A stretch of DNA of 64,000 nt from an uncultured Clostridia bacterium (GTDB lineage: Bacteria > Bacillota > Clostridia > UBA1381). Of this stretch, positions 10,387-21,000 are shown in pieces. The notes under the pieces were generated by a model. It did not search any database and was not told the origin of the DNA. It saw nothing but the letters and a program-made list of their open reading frames with translations. A program made the translations under genes and the position numbers. Positions within the stretch are counted from its first letter, which is position 1. Each line of letters starts with the position of its first letter. Where the stretch lies: contig CANQJC010000003.1 of assembly GCA_947624165.1 (NCBI GenBank), positions 1-64,000 of the forward strand, in the 5' to 3' direction.

Positions 10387-10773
10387 CTACTGCAAATAAA
10401 CGGTACCCATTTCACGGTGTCTTGTCAGTACGTCGTTTCTGAGCTGCATGGCTATTTTGAAATCCTCGATCATCGACTGAGTAAAAACGCCTTCTATCAT
10501 CGGATGTTCCGTATGTATAAGCACGGCTTGATTTACAACATCAAGTCTTTCCGATTCGCTGAATTCGCGTATATCGACGATTTCCGCGTTAATACCCGTT
10601 TCGTCACGCAGCATTTTTTCGGCATTATAGATTTCCCCCATGGTAATATGTCTGTCGCAGAAGCATATAAAACTCAGGAAATCATCGCTTTCCAGTAAAT
10701 ATATAATAGGCGTAAGAATATGTTCGGTTATTATTTTTACAGCCTTATCTATCATATCATGCGTCAAAATCAT
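10387..10773 (-). CDS. Conserved hypothetical protein between uvrB and uvrA (possibly degenerate nucleotidyltransferase-like)
   Basis: 128-aa ORF overlapping the uvrB stop by 4 nt; no firm motif. Confidence 0.7.
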   Translation of the reverse strand: MILTHDMIDKAVKIITEHILTPIIYLLESDDFLSFICFCDRHITMGEIYNAEKMLRDETGINAEIVDIREFSESERLDVVNQAVLIHTEHPMIEGVFTQSMIEDFKIAMQLRNDVLTRHREMGTVYLQ

Positions 10774-12731
10774 TCACCCATTTCCTTTTCAAGTTTCCGA
10801 ATTCTGTCTCTGAGCACGGCAGCTTCTTCAAATTCGAGGTTTTCGGCAGCCTTTATCATTTTAGCCTGAAGCTCGGCGATTTCTTTCTCGTAGTTTATTA
10901 CTATATCCTGCTGTACATCGTCGTTCTCCACCTTTTTCAGGGATTCTATGATATCCCGTATATCCTTTTTTATTGTCCTCGGAACTATTCCGTGCGTCTC
11001 GTTAAATTTCATCTGCATATCCCGACGGCGCATTGTTTCGTCAATGGCGCGGCGCATCGAGCCTGTTACAGTGTCGGCATACATAATAACCTGACCTTCG
11101 GAATTTCTCGCGGCTCTGCCTATTGTCTGTATAAGCGACATTTCACTTCTCAAAAAGCCCTCTTTGTCCGCGTCGAGTATCGCGACCAACGCGACCTCGG
11201 GTATATCAAGTCCTTCGCGCAAAAGATTTATACCGACAAGAACGTCAAACTCGCCTGTACGCAAGTCTTTTATTATCTCGGTTCGTTCTATCGTCGAGAT
11301 ATCCGAATGCATATATCTTACACGGATACCGACGCCCGAAAGATAATCCGTTAAATTCTCAGCCATTCGTTTCGTGAGCGTGGTTACCAGCGTTCTGAAG
11401 CCCTTCTCCGTTCGCTTGTTGATTTCGGTTATTAAATCGTCGATTTGATTTTCCGTAGGCTTGATAAATATCTCAGGATCCAACAGTCCCGTCGGACGAA
11501 TAAGCTGTTCCGCGATAACGGACGAATGTTCCCGTTCGTAATCCGCAGGCGTCGCGCTGGTAAAAATGACCTGATGAAGTCTCTTTTCAAATTCATCAAA
11601 TTTTAAAGGTCTGTTGTCAGCCGCGCTCGGCAAACGAAAGCCGTATCTGATAAGAGTTTCTTTCCTCGCTCTGTCTCCGTTGTACATTCCTCTCACTTGC
11701 GGTACAGTTACATGCGACTCGTCGATTATCATAAGATAATCCTCAGGAAAATAATCAAGCAGAGTATACGGCGCGCTGCCCTTAGCGCGTCCGCTTATAT
11801 GACGGGAATAGTTTTCTATCCCCTGGCAAAAGCCAATTTCGCGCATCATTTCAAGGTCGTACATGGTACGCTGTTCGATACGCTGCGCTTCGATGAGCAT
11901 ATCGCGCTCTTTAAAATACTTGACCTGCTCGCGCATTTCTTCTTCAATGGCGATAAGTGCCATTTTCATTTTATCGTCGGTCGTTACGTAATGCGACGCC
12001 GGCATAATGACTGCGTGGCGGCGCACGCCAACAATTTCGCCGGTAACTACGTTTACTTCGCATATTCGCTCTATTTCATCGCCGAAAAATTCGACGCGTA
12101 TTGCGTTTTCTCCGTTGTTTGAAGGAAAAATCTCCACAACGTCGCCGCGAACGCGAAATTTATTTCTGACAAAATTTATATCGTTGCGTTCATACTGCAT
12201 GGCGACAAGCTTCTTCAGCATTTCGTCTCTGTCCTTCTCCATACCGACACGCAGAGAAAGCATGAGATTCTTATAATCGTCGGGGTCACCCAAACCATAT
12301 ATACACGACACGCTCGCGACAATTATAACGTCTTTCCTTTCGAGAAGCGCGAACGTCGCGCTGTGGCGCAGCTTGTCTATTTCTTCATTTGTCATGGCGT
12401 TTTTCTCTATGAAAGTATCGGTTTGCGGTATATACGCTTCCGGCTGGTAATAGTCGTAATACGACACAAAAAATTCAACGCAGTTATTCGGGAAAAACTC
12501 CTTAAATTCGCTGCAAAGCTGAGCCGCAAGCGTCTTGTTATGTGCAAGGACTATCGTAGGTTTGTTTATCTGAGCGATAACGTTTGCCATTGTAAAGGTT
12601 TTACCCGAGCCGGTAACACCCAAAAGCGTCTGGAATTTTTCGCCGCGCCTGACTCCGTCCACAAGGGTACGGATAGCTTCCGGCTGGTCACCCTGAGGTT
12701 TAAATTCCGAAACAAGTTCAAATTTGTCCAT
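10770..12731 (-). CDS. uvrB: Excinuclease ABC subunit B
   Basis: [40 protein letters not shown]-terminal UVR motif. Confidence 0.99.
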   Translation of the reverse strand: MDKFELVSEFKPQGDQPEAIRTLVDGVRRGEKFQTLLGVTGSGKTFTMANVIAQINKPTIVLAHNKTLAAQLCSEFKEFFPNNCVEFFVSYYDYYQPEAYIPQTDTFIEKNAMTNEEIDKLRHSATFALLERKDVIIVASVSCIYGLGDPDDYKNLMLSLRVGMEKDRDEMLKKLVAMQYERNDINFVRNKFRVRGDVVEIFPSNNGENAIRVEFFGDEIERICEVNVVTGEIVGVRRHAVIMPASHYVTTDDKMKMALIAIEEEMREQVKYFKERDMLIEAQRIEQRTMYDLEMMREIGFCQGIENYSRHISGRAKGSAPYTLLDYFPEDYLMIIDESHVTVPQVRGMYNGDRARKETLIRYGFRLPSAADNRPLKFDEFEKRLHQVIFTSATPADYEREHSSVIAEQLIRPTGLLDPEIFIKPTENQIDDLITEINKRTEKGFRTLVTTLTKRMAENLTDYLSGVGIRVRYMHSDISTIERTEIIKDLRTGEFDVLVGINLLREGLDIPEVALVAILDADKEGFLRSEMSLIQTIGRAARNSEGQVIMYADTVTGSMRRAIDETMRRRDMQMKFNETHGIVPRTIKKDIRDIIESLKKVENDDVQQDIVINYEKEIAELQAKMIKAAENLEFEEAAVLRDRIRKLEKEMGE

Positions 12732-12750
12732 TTAATTTCCCTCTTGCAGC

Positions 12751-13566
12751 TTATTTCCTTAAATTCTTTACCAATATGTTCACGCGGCGCGCGTTTACCG
12801 AAGTATACTTTTCAACATTGTCGCGTACCGCGTCCTGGATTTTCCGGCATACGCTCGGTATATCGCAGCCGTAGCAAAGCGTCACGGTCATGTCGATATG
12901 AACGCCGTGTCCACTTTTTCTCAGATTTATATTTTGTACTTTGTCAAGATCGTCTATTTTATTCGCCTCATATATCGCGATTTCGTTTATCACGTTATCC
13001 GATATAATATAATCGCCCATATAGCTGAATGTGGGGCGAACAATTGATTTGTCGGCGGCGACCGTCGTATCTTCTTTATCGAGATTCTTTTGGAATCGGC
13101 GCAGAGGATGAAGGAAATAGCCGGAAAACTCCTTTTTGATTTCAAAAGTCGGCACGGGAATGACGTGCTTGCCCTCCACTCTCCTCATTCTTAACGCCAT
13201 ATCCATTTCCTCGCGCGACGCGACGTCCTCGATTCGAATGAATTGTTCAATTTTGCCTACGCCGAGATTTTTTGCGATTTTTTCAGCCATTTCTTCGGAC
13301 GTTCCGAGAATCATCAGACATTGTATATTATTTTTTTTGATAGCCCGCTGTATGCTTCCGACTTGATAAGAGCGCATAAATAACGCGTGTTTCACAGACG
13401 CGATTTTTGTGTCTTCTTTTTTCGCGGACGTGCCGGCGATCACTTTACCGTGCGAAATGAGCAAGCCGTCGTCAATAATTGCGTCCGCGCCGTATTCTCT
13501 GGATACAGTAACGCTTCTGTAACTCTTACCCGTTCCGCTCGGTCCGACAAATGCTATAACCTTCAT
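12751..13566 (-). CDS. P-loop protein with C-terminal Asp23/Gls24-like domain
   Basis: VIAFVGPSGTGKSYR Walker A; C-terminal ISDNVINEIAIYEANKID...HIDMTVTLCYGCDIPSVCRKIQDAVRDNVEKYTSVNARRVNILV is Asp23-like. Confidence 0.75.
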   Translation of the reverse strand: MKVIAFVGPSGTGKSYRSVTVSREYGADAIIDDGLLISHGKVIAGTSAKKEDTKIASVKHALFMRSYQVGSIQRAIKKNNIQCLMILGTSEEMAEKIAKNLGVGKIEQFIRIEDVASREEMDMALRMRRVEGKHVIPVPTFEIKKEFSGYFLHPLRRFQKNLDKEDTTVAADKSIVRPTFSYMGDYIISDNVINEIAIYEANKIDDLDKVQNINLRKSGHGVHIDMTVTLCYGCDIPSVCRKIQDAVRDNVEKYTSVNARRVNILVKNLRK

Positions 13567-13579
13567 AAATAAACTCCGT

Positions 13580-14227
13580 TTAATTTTTATTGCTCTTGAT
13601 TTTATACGACAGCGTCATGAGCGAATCCGAAAGATGTACGTTTTCAACCGCCACGTCACGGTCAAAATCAAGCTCGGTGTAAGAAAAGTTCATCAGTCCC
13701 TTTACGCCGCAGCCCGTCAGCCGCTCCGCCGTCTCCATAACCGCTTCTCTCGGTACGGTCAATATGGCGATATCCACTCTGTTGTGCTTCAAAAAGTCCT
13801 CGATATTGTCCGCGTCGCTTATTTCTATACCGTTGATTTTTGTGCCGATAATGTTTTTGTCGTTGTCAAATATACCCACAAGGCGAAATCCGCGTTTTTC
13901 AAACGTATCATGATTCGCAAGTGCTCTGCCGAGATTGCCCGCGCCGACGATTATAAAGGTATCGTCGTCGTGCAGACCGAGAATATCGCCTATTTCGCCG
14001 TAAAGATGTTCCACATTATATCCGTAACCTTGCTGACCGAAGCCGCCGAAATAATTGAAATCCTGCCTGATTTGAGACGCCGTAACATTCATTTTTTCGC
14101 TCAGCGCATTTGACGATATACGTTTGATATCCTGTTTGAGAAGTTCGCCGAGATAGCGGTAATAGCGCGGAAGCCGTTTGATGACGACCTCAGGCACTTT
14201 TTTTGACTTATCGTTCATGGCATACAT
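13580..14227 (-). CDS. rex: Redox-sensing transcriptional repressor Rex
   Basis: VIKRLPRYYRYL, SSNALSEKMNVTASQIRQDFNYFGGFGQQGYGYNV, VGAGNLGRALANH. Confidence 0.97.
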   Translation of the reverse strand: MYAMNDKSKKVPEVVIKRLPRYYRYLGELLKQDIKRISSNALSEKMNVTASQIRQDFNYFGGFGQQGYGYNVEHLYGEIGDILGLHDDDTFIIVGAGNLGRALANHDTFEKRGFRLVGIFDNDKNIIGTKINGIEISDADNIEDFLKHNRVDIAILTVPREAVMETAERLTGCGVKGLMNFSYTELDFDRDVAVENVHLSDSLMTLSYKIKSNKN

Positions 14228-14310
14228 ACTCCCTGTTATTTATCTGTCAATTAGTATACCATATTATTTAAAATTTGTACAGTCTTTTCGGTCAAGTATT
14301 TCGCGCAGAA

Positions 14311-14339
14311 AAAAATCGGATTTTAAAACCCGATTTTTT
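14311..14339 (-). terminator. Intrinsic terminator downstream of aconitase
   Basis: AAAAAATCGG ATTTTAAAA CCGATTTTTT. Confidence 0.8.
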
Positions 14340-14344
14340 CTGCG

Positions 14345-16276
14345 TTATGAATTTTGCTTTGTGTAATTGAGCAAACCGCCCGCATAAAGCATCTTCTTTT
14401 GTCTTTCGGAAAAGTCCGCGTTAAGCTCGAAATCAAAGCCCTTTGTAACGTCCGTAGCCTTGATCACGTTCCCCGCCGCAATCTGCTCGCCTATATTTTC
14501 AATTTTGATTTCATCGGTTTGGTCTATCCTGTCGTAATCCGATTCGTTTATGAACGTCAGCGGCACGATGCCCGCGTTTATAAGGTTCGCCATATGAATT
14601 CTCGCGAACGATTTGACAATTACAGCCTTAACTCCCAGATACAACGGAGCAAGCGCGGCATGTTCTCTCGACGAACCTTGTCCGTAATTCGAGCCGCCTA
14701 TAATCACGCTCTTGCCCATCTCGAGAGCGCGGTCGTGGAATTTCTCGTCGCATACCGCGAAGCAGTATTCCGAAATCTTCGGAATATTCGAGCGGAGCGG
14801 TAAAATCTTCGCGCCCGCGGGCATGATGTGGTCGGTGGTGATGTTGTCGCCCACTTTAAGGCTAACCTTAGCGTCGATCGTTTCAGCCAAAGGCTCCGAT
14901 ACGGGGAACGGCTTGATGTTGGGGCCGCGCAGTACCTCAACGCTGTCCATTTCCTCAGCCGGTACGGGCGGTACTATCATGTTGTCGTTTACCGTGAACT
15001 TTTCGGGGAGCGTTATGTCGGCAGCCGCGCCGAGCGTGCGCGGGTCGGTGAATACGCCCGTAAGAGCCGAAACCGCAGCCGTTTCGGGAGATACGAGGTA
15101 AATCTGTCCGTCCTTCGTGCCGCTTCTGCCCTCAAAGTTTCTGTTAAAGGTCCTAAGCGATATACCCTTTGAATTCGGCGACTGTCCCATGCCTATGCAT
15201 GGTCCGCACGCGCTTTCGAGTATTCTCGCTCCGGCGTCTATCATTATCGCCAGCGCGCCGTTATTCGCGAGCATATTGAGCACCTGCTTTGAGCCCGGTG
15301 CGATCGCGAGCGACACGTCGGGGTGTACCGTCTTGTCCTTTAATATGTACGCCACCTTCATCATGTCGAGAAGCGACGAATTTGTGCATGAACCGATACA
15401 TACCTGGTCTATCTTCTGTCCCTCAAGCTCCTTGATGCTCTTTACGTTATCAGGCGAATGAGGGCAGGCCGCGAGCGGCGCAAGCTCGGAAAGATTTATG
15501 TCGACTGTTTCGTCGTAGACCGCGTCGTCGTCGGCTTTTAATTCTGTCCAGACTTCCTCTCTGCCCTGCGCCTTCAAAAATTCACGCGTTATCTCGTCGG
15601 ACGGGAATATCGACGTGGTAGCTCCAAGCTCCGCGCCCATATTTGTTATCGTAGCGCGTTCGGGTACGGAAAGCGTCTTTACGCCCTCGCCAGTGTATTC
15701 TATAACCTTACCCACGCCGCCCTTTACGGACAGACGCTTCAAAACTTCGAGTATAACGTCCTTCGCGGCAACCCAAGGCTGCAATTTGCCCGTGAGATTT
15801 ACCTTTACGACCTTCGGACAAGTAATATAATACGTGCCGCCGCCCATCGCCACGGCTACGTCCATACCGCCCGCGCCTATGGCTATCATGCCGATACCGC
15901 CGCCCGTCGGGGTGTGGCTGTCAGAGCCTATGAGCGTCTTTCCGGGTATGCCGAAGCGTTCAAGATGAACCTGATGACATATGCCGTTACCCGGGCGTGA
16001 AAAATATATTCCATGCTTCTTGCAGACGCTGCCTATAAAACGGTGGTCGTCCGCGTTCTCAAAGCCGTTTTGGAGCGTGTTGTGGTCTATGTACGCCACG
16101 CTTCTTTCCGTCTTTACTCTCGGCACGCCCATTGCTTCAAATTCGAGATACGCCATTGTGCCTGTTGCGTCCTGCGTAAGCGTCTGGTCGATGCGTATGC
16201 CTATTTCGCTTCCCTTTACCATTTCGCCCTCAACAAGATGCGCCGACAAAATCTTTTCGGTTAATGTCTGTCCCAT
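14345..16276 (-). CDS. Aconitate hydratase (about 640-aa type)
   Basis: GSDSHTPTGGGIGMIAIGAGG, IGSCTNSS, ACGPCIGMGQ, GGSNYGQGSSREHAALAP. Confidence 0.96.
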   Translation of the reverse strand: MGQTLTEKILSAHLVEGEMVKGSEIGIRIDQTLTQDATGTMAYLEFEAMGVPRVKTERSVAYIDHNTLQNGFENADDHRFIGSVCKKHGIYFSRPGNGICHQVHLERFGIPGKTLIGSDSHTPTGGGIGMIAIGAGGMDVAVAMGGGTYYITCPKVVKVNLTGKLQPWVAAKDVILEVLKRLSVKGGVGKVIEYTGEGVKTLSVPERATITNMGAELGATTSIFPSDEITREFLKAQGREEVWTELKADDDAVYDETVDINLSELAPLAACPHSPDNVKSIKELEGQKIDQVCIGSCTNSSLLDMMKVAYILKDKTVHPDVSLAIAPGSKQVLNMLANNGALAIMIDAGARILESACGPCIGMGQSPNSKGISLRTFNRNFEGRSGTKDGQIYLVSPETAAVSALTGVFTDPRTLGAAADITLPEKFTVNDNMIVPPVPAEEMDSVEVLRGPNIKPFPVSEPLAETIDAKVSLKVGDNITTDHIMPAGAKILPLRSNIPKISEYCFAVCDEKFHDRALEMGKSVIIGGSNYGQGSSREHAALAPLYLGVKAVIVKSFARIHMANLINAGIVPLTFINESDYDRIDQTDEIKIENIGEQIAAGNVIKATDVTKGFDFELNADFSERQKKMLYAGGLLNYTKQNS

Positions 16277-16391
16277 TGTTATCCCTCCGTTTATTTATCT
16301 TTACTTTACTATTTTAATACATCAGCGCACGGTTTGTCAATAATAACACTGACGATATATATTGCATATAATAGAGTTGGAGGTGTGAAAA

Positions 16392-16679
16392 ATGCTCAAT
16401 ATATGTCTCTTGTCGATAATAACAGTGCTGTGCGTTGCGGGGATTTATTTTATTATAAAAGAAATAATGAACTTTTTGCTCAGGAGACATGTCGGATCGC
16501 GCGTTACGCTCGAAATATACAACGATGCGGATTCGGCGGAATATATTCTGAGAAACGCGCTTCGCGCAAATCCAACAAGTGAAATAGATATTGTGGATAA
16601 AAGCGGAAACAAAGAAATAGGCGAAATAATTAGGAAACTGGCAACGGATAACCGCAGAATACATATCGTGAACATTTAA
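16392..16679 (+). CDS. Small membrane-anchored hypothetical protein (95 aa)
   Basis: N-terminal TM segment; GGAGGTG RBS; followed by terminator 16680-16709. Confidence 0.7.
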   Translation: MLNICLLSIITVLCVAGIYFIIKEIMNFLLRRHVGSRVTLEIYNDADSAEYILRNALRANPTSEIDIVDKSGNKEIGEIIRKLATDNRRIHIVNI

Positions 16680-16709
16680 AAGTCCGCGGATAAACACCGC
16701 GGACTTTTA
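16680..16709. terminator. Bidirectional terminator
   Basis: AAAAGTCCGCGG ATAAACA CCGCGGACTTTT. Confidence 0.85.
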
Positions 16710-16710
16710 A

Positions 16711-17598
16711 TCAGTCGTTTTTCATTATTTCTTTGATTGAAGTCGCAAGTCCTGCAAGTCCTTGCATATCGGACGGTATAATTATTTTAGTCGATTTGCC
16801 GTCCGCAGCCTTTTCGAAGCTTTCAAGTGCCTTCAGCGCGATATACGGGTCACCGGGATTGGATTCGTTTATTCTGCGTATACCTTCGGCAACGGCAGTC
16901 TGCACCGTAATAATTGCTTCGGCTTCGCCCTCCGCTTCTTTGATCGCCGCCTGTTTTTTAGCTTCGGCGCGGAGTATTGCGGATTCCTTTTCACCCTCGG
17001 CAAGAAGTATTGCCGACTTCTTTTCGCCTTCGGCTCGGAGAATACTTTCGCGTCTTTCTCTTTCCGCTTTCATCTGACGTTCCATCGCGTCCTGAATTTC
17101 CTTAGGCGGCATAATGTTTTTAAGCTCTACTCTGTTGATTTTAATGCCCCACGGGTCGGTCGCTTCGTCAAGGATAGAACGCATTTTTGTATTTACGGTA
17201 TCGCGCGAAGTAAGCGTCTCGTCAAGCTCCAAATCACCTATTATGTTACGCAGGGTCGTGGCGGTAAGGTTTTCCATCGCCATCATCGGACGTTCCACTC
17301 CGTATGCGAAAAGCTTCGGGTCGGTTATTTGATAGTAAACGACCGTGTCTATCTGCATGGTTACGTTATCCTTCGTTATAACCGCCTGCGGCGGGAAATC
17401 CGCGACATGCTCCTTAAGATTTACCTTTTTCGCCACTCTGTCCACAAAAGGAACCTTGAAATGCAGTCCTACGCCCCACGTTGCATGATAACCTCCGAAA
17501 CGCTCGATTATATACGAGTGCGCCTGAGGTACGATTTTGATATTGGCAATCAATATAACCAATATAAGCAATATAAGTATAAAAATAATAATTGTCAT
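16711..17598 (-). CDS. SPFH/stomatin-like (paraslipin/QmcA type) protein
   Basis: VPQAHSYIIERFGGYHATWGVGLHFKVPFVDRVAKKVNLKE; repeated ILRAEGEKKSAILLAEGEKES coiled coil. Confidence 0.93.
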   Translation of the reverse strand: MTIIIFILILLILVILIANIKIVPQAHSYIIERFGGYHATWGVGLHFKVPFVDRVAKKVNLKEHVADFPPQAVITKDNVTMQIDTVVYYQITDPKLFAYGVERPMMAMENLTATTLRNIIGDLELDETLTSRDTVNTKMRSILDEATDPWGIKINRVELKNIMPPKEIQDAMERQMKAERERRESILRAEGEKKSAILLAEGEKESAILRAEAKKQAAIKEAEGEAEAIITVQTAVAEGIRRINESNPGDPYIALKALESFEKAADGKSTKIIIPSDMQGLAGLATSIKEIMKND

Positions 17599-17599
17599 T

Positions 17600-18037
17600 T
17601 TATTCTTCCTTTCTTTTTACTATTAACTTTACGCCTTCGATTTTTTCAACGACTGCCGTCTCGCCTTCGGGGATCGGCGAGGATCCCGACGTTCTTACAG
17701 TCCACTTCATTCCGTTGATTTTCCCTTCGCCGTTTCCGAGTAAATTATTTACTTCTTTCGTTATCAATACGTCTTTGCCTATAAGGCTGTCGGCGTTTGT
17801 CCGCTCGATTTTGGATTTGAGCAGCTTCTTTGAAATCGGTCTCAGACACAGCAGCAATATGACAGATAAGGCGAGAAAAACGCACATCTGAACATTGAAT
17901 TTTGCTCCGAGAGCGGCTGCCGCAAGACCCCCGACCGCACCCACGGCAAACCATATGCTTACAAGCTGATATGTCGCCGCTTCAAGAATGACAAAGACAA
18001 TTATTCCCAAGAGCCATATGATCAAAATAGGTTCCAT
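17600..18037 (-). CDS. NfeD-like membrane protein
   Basis: TM N-terminus plus C-terminal OB-like LIGKDVLITKEVNNLLGNGEGKINGMKWTVRTSG; partner of SPFH gene; AAGGAGG RBS supports start at 18037. Confidence 0.88.
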   Translation of the reverse strand: MEPILIIWLLGIIVFVILEAATYQLVSIWFAVGAVGGLAAAALGAKFNVQMCVFLALSVILLLCLRPISKKLLKSKIERTNADSLIGKDVLITKEVNNLLGNGEGKINGMKWTVRTSGSSPIPEGETAVVEKIEGVKLIVKRKEE

Positions 18038-18096
18038 ATGAATAACCTCCTTCATTCTATAAATTATATCACAAAATTATCAAAAAAGCAATAGAC

Positions 18097-21000
18097 TCAT
18101 TGTTGTGAAATATCATATAATTCTTTGACTTCGTTTTCGGTCAAAGCCTTTGAGTAAAGCCTAAAATCATCTATCGATCCTTCGAGGCCCTCGCCTTCTC
18201 CCCAATTTGCATGACCGATCCACGCCGCCGCGCCGTCGGTGCAAATATCCGTCAGGCGTACCTTTGAAGCTGTCTTATTCATAAGCTCGCCGTTAATATA
18301 TATACTCGTCGAATCGGGAGCATATACGATAGTCACATACTGCCAGTCTGTAAAATCCGCGTCGCCATACGCCTGAACGGGACGTTCTTCGTTTTCGCTG
18401 AAATACCGTTCCGCGGTGATTCTGTTTCTGTTCTTTGACATGAGCAGTCCGAGATATTTTTCGGATTTATACACCTGCACGTCGTCGGAAGGAGCGATCA
18501 TAAACGTCCAGCCGTCCTTGCCGCAGTCTCCTTGCTTAAAGAAGAAGCTTACCGACGCGCCGGACGCGCCGCTGAGAATGCCTCTCGGAAGCGCAAGATA
18601 ATTTTCCGTGCCGTACTTGATATTTACCGCGTTTCCTTTTATTCCCTTCTCGTATGATATGCTGCCGTTTTCATGTATCCTGCCGCCAATCTCCGCGTCA
18701 AAGGAACCGTGGGACGTATTTTCCTCATCGAAGGATATGTACAAAGCAAGCGAATCGTCTATATCCTCCTTCACGTCGCCGTAAAGCTTTATCTCCGAAA
18801 TATTGCATGAATATGCCTGTTCCTCGTCCTTGCTCGGATTATATTTGTGCGTACCCTCCGGCACCGAGTATTTTACATAACGATATTCGCCAGGCTTTAT
18901 ATCCTTTACGGTAAGTGTTTTTTGTTCGGGTATATCGTCTATCGTATAAATTTTTGTCCAATTCACGCCGTCGGAAGAAGCTTCAAAGTACGCGTCTTTC
19001 ATACGATAACCGAAGCCGTTTCTCGGAGCATAACCTACGGCTTCAAGATTATACATTCTTCCCAAATCTATTGTCACGTACCCTTTTTCAACTCCGTCAA
19101 AGAATGTGTCGAAATTGCCGTCGGCAACCTTATCGTATGTATTAACAGTATCGTCGTCCCACGCCGCGCTGCCGGACGTCATCTGCGGCGAAACGGGGAT
19201 TTCATTATATTTTGATATCTCAACGTCCTTTGTAACCGTCAGGTTATACTCGCTCACATATGCGCTGAGCGTTACTGTGCCTATTGATTTTCCCTCAAGA
19301 ACGCCCGAAGCGTCAACAGACGCAATATTTTCATCGGAAACGCTCCATTTCGGCGAAGAGATCTCGCCGTTTACCGTAAGCGTATATTCCGCTTTCGAGC
19401 CTATCTTGACCTTGTCCGCACCGTCCAGCTGAGTTGTCGCGTATTCGCTCACAAGCGCGTCGTATTCTTCCGAGGTGATCGGTATTACCGTACCGTGACG
19501 GTATTTCATATCAAAATCAAAATCCTGCGCCGAGGTAAATATTCCCTTTGATATGTCGTCGGTCATAAACGGCTTGTAACCGCCGGACTGCGAATAGAAG
19601 TCAAGCAGCAGACACCACTTATCCTGTCCGTTAAGCTTGTATACGGTAGGTCCTTCATAGCCCGTCACCATATTACCCTGCTCGCCGTTTATCGTGTACG
19701 AGGGTACGTCGGAAAAGCCGCCGCTGAGAGAATCGCCGCGCATCATTGTAACCGATGAATTTGTTTCGTTTTTCGTAAATCGGTAATAAGTACCGTTATG
19801 CTTAATAAACGACGTGTCTATATTGCTTACATTACCGTCGTCAATGTAAAGCTCCGCATCGGTAAAATGCTTGAAATCCTTCGTGTAACACCTGTATATA
19901 CGCTGGGTAGTGTAATTGTCATCGCTTGTTTTTGACGCCCAGAATACCATATACGCATCCTTTTCACTGTCGTATACGCTTTCGGGAGCCCACGCGCATC
20001 CCGCGTTTGGCGGCGCGATCTGCGCCATACGCTGATTGGACCAATGCACAAGGTCGTTTGATTCCCAAATCATGATCGACCTCGAGCCGTTTCGCTGACA
20101 AGTCCCCCAGCGATTCGGATCGTATCCGCGGTTGAATATGCTCAAATCGGTCGCGATCAGGAAAAATTTATCACCTTCGGGCGAGCGGATTATATGCGGG
20201 TCACGAACACCTTTTTCACCCATTGTACTCGTCAATATCGGCTGCTTATTATTAAGCGTACGCCATGATTGTCCGTCCTTCGAGACCGAGAAATATATCT
20301 GTTCCTCGTCCGCATTCTTTTCGCTTCCAGAAAAATGCACGAACAGGTACGCGCCCATATTTTCCTCATTTTTATTTTTAGGCATAGCCATCACCCTGCA
20401 ATCGTATTCGGACGAATAAGTTTCGCCGTCTTTTGAAAATTCGGCTGTGATTTTTACATCGTTATCGTATGCGCCGCGGCTGACTTTTCCGTCGGGCGAT
20501 ACGGAGTTGTTGCTTGTATTCCATGTTATTTTCGCGCCGTCGTACTCGCTCGGCATGTATTGATCGGAACGGATCTCGCTGTCCGGTGCCAGCTTGTATG
20601 ACATTATTTCGAGCTCCGAAGCCGATTCGATGATAAACGTCGTTACGGAGTTTCCTTTAAGGCGCGCGTTAAGCAGTTCGCCTTCCGTTTGTATGGGATC
20701 AAGCTCCGTCCAGTTTTCGCCGTTTTCAATGTCTCCGCTCGTCCTTATCACTCTCGCCTCATTTCCGCATACCGGCATATTCGCAAAATTAAACGTGTAA
20801 TTTTTATCCTGCGCGTTTTCATTTAAAGCGACAATTACGATTTTACCGCTGTCCCTGTCATACGCGGCAAGCGTCGTATCGCTTGAGCCTATTATTGTCA
20901 TACCAGGCTCTATATAACGCGTAAACTGACCGTAAGCGTAATACTTTTTCGTTAAAACAATGTCCTTTGCGTCATGATCCGCCATGGCTACTCCCCATAT

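Noticed and set aside
16762-17718. Plus-strand 318-aa ORF opposite the SPFH gene
   Set aside because: Antisense shadow; no recognisable domain, wrong composition
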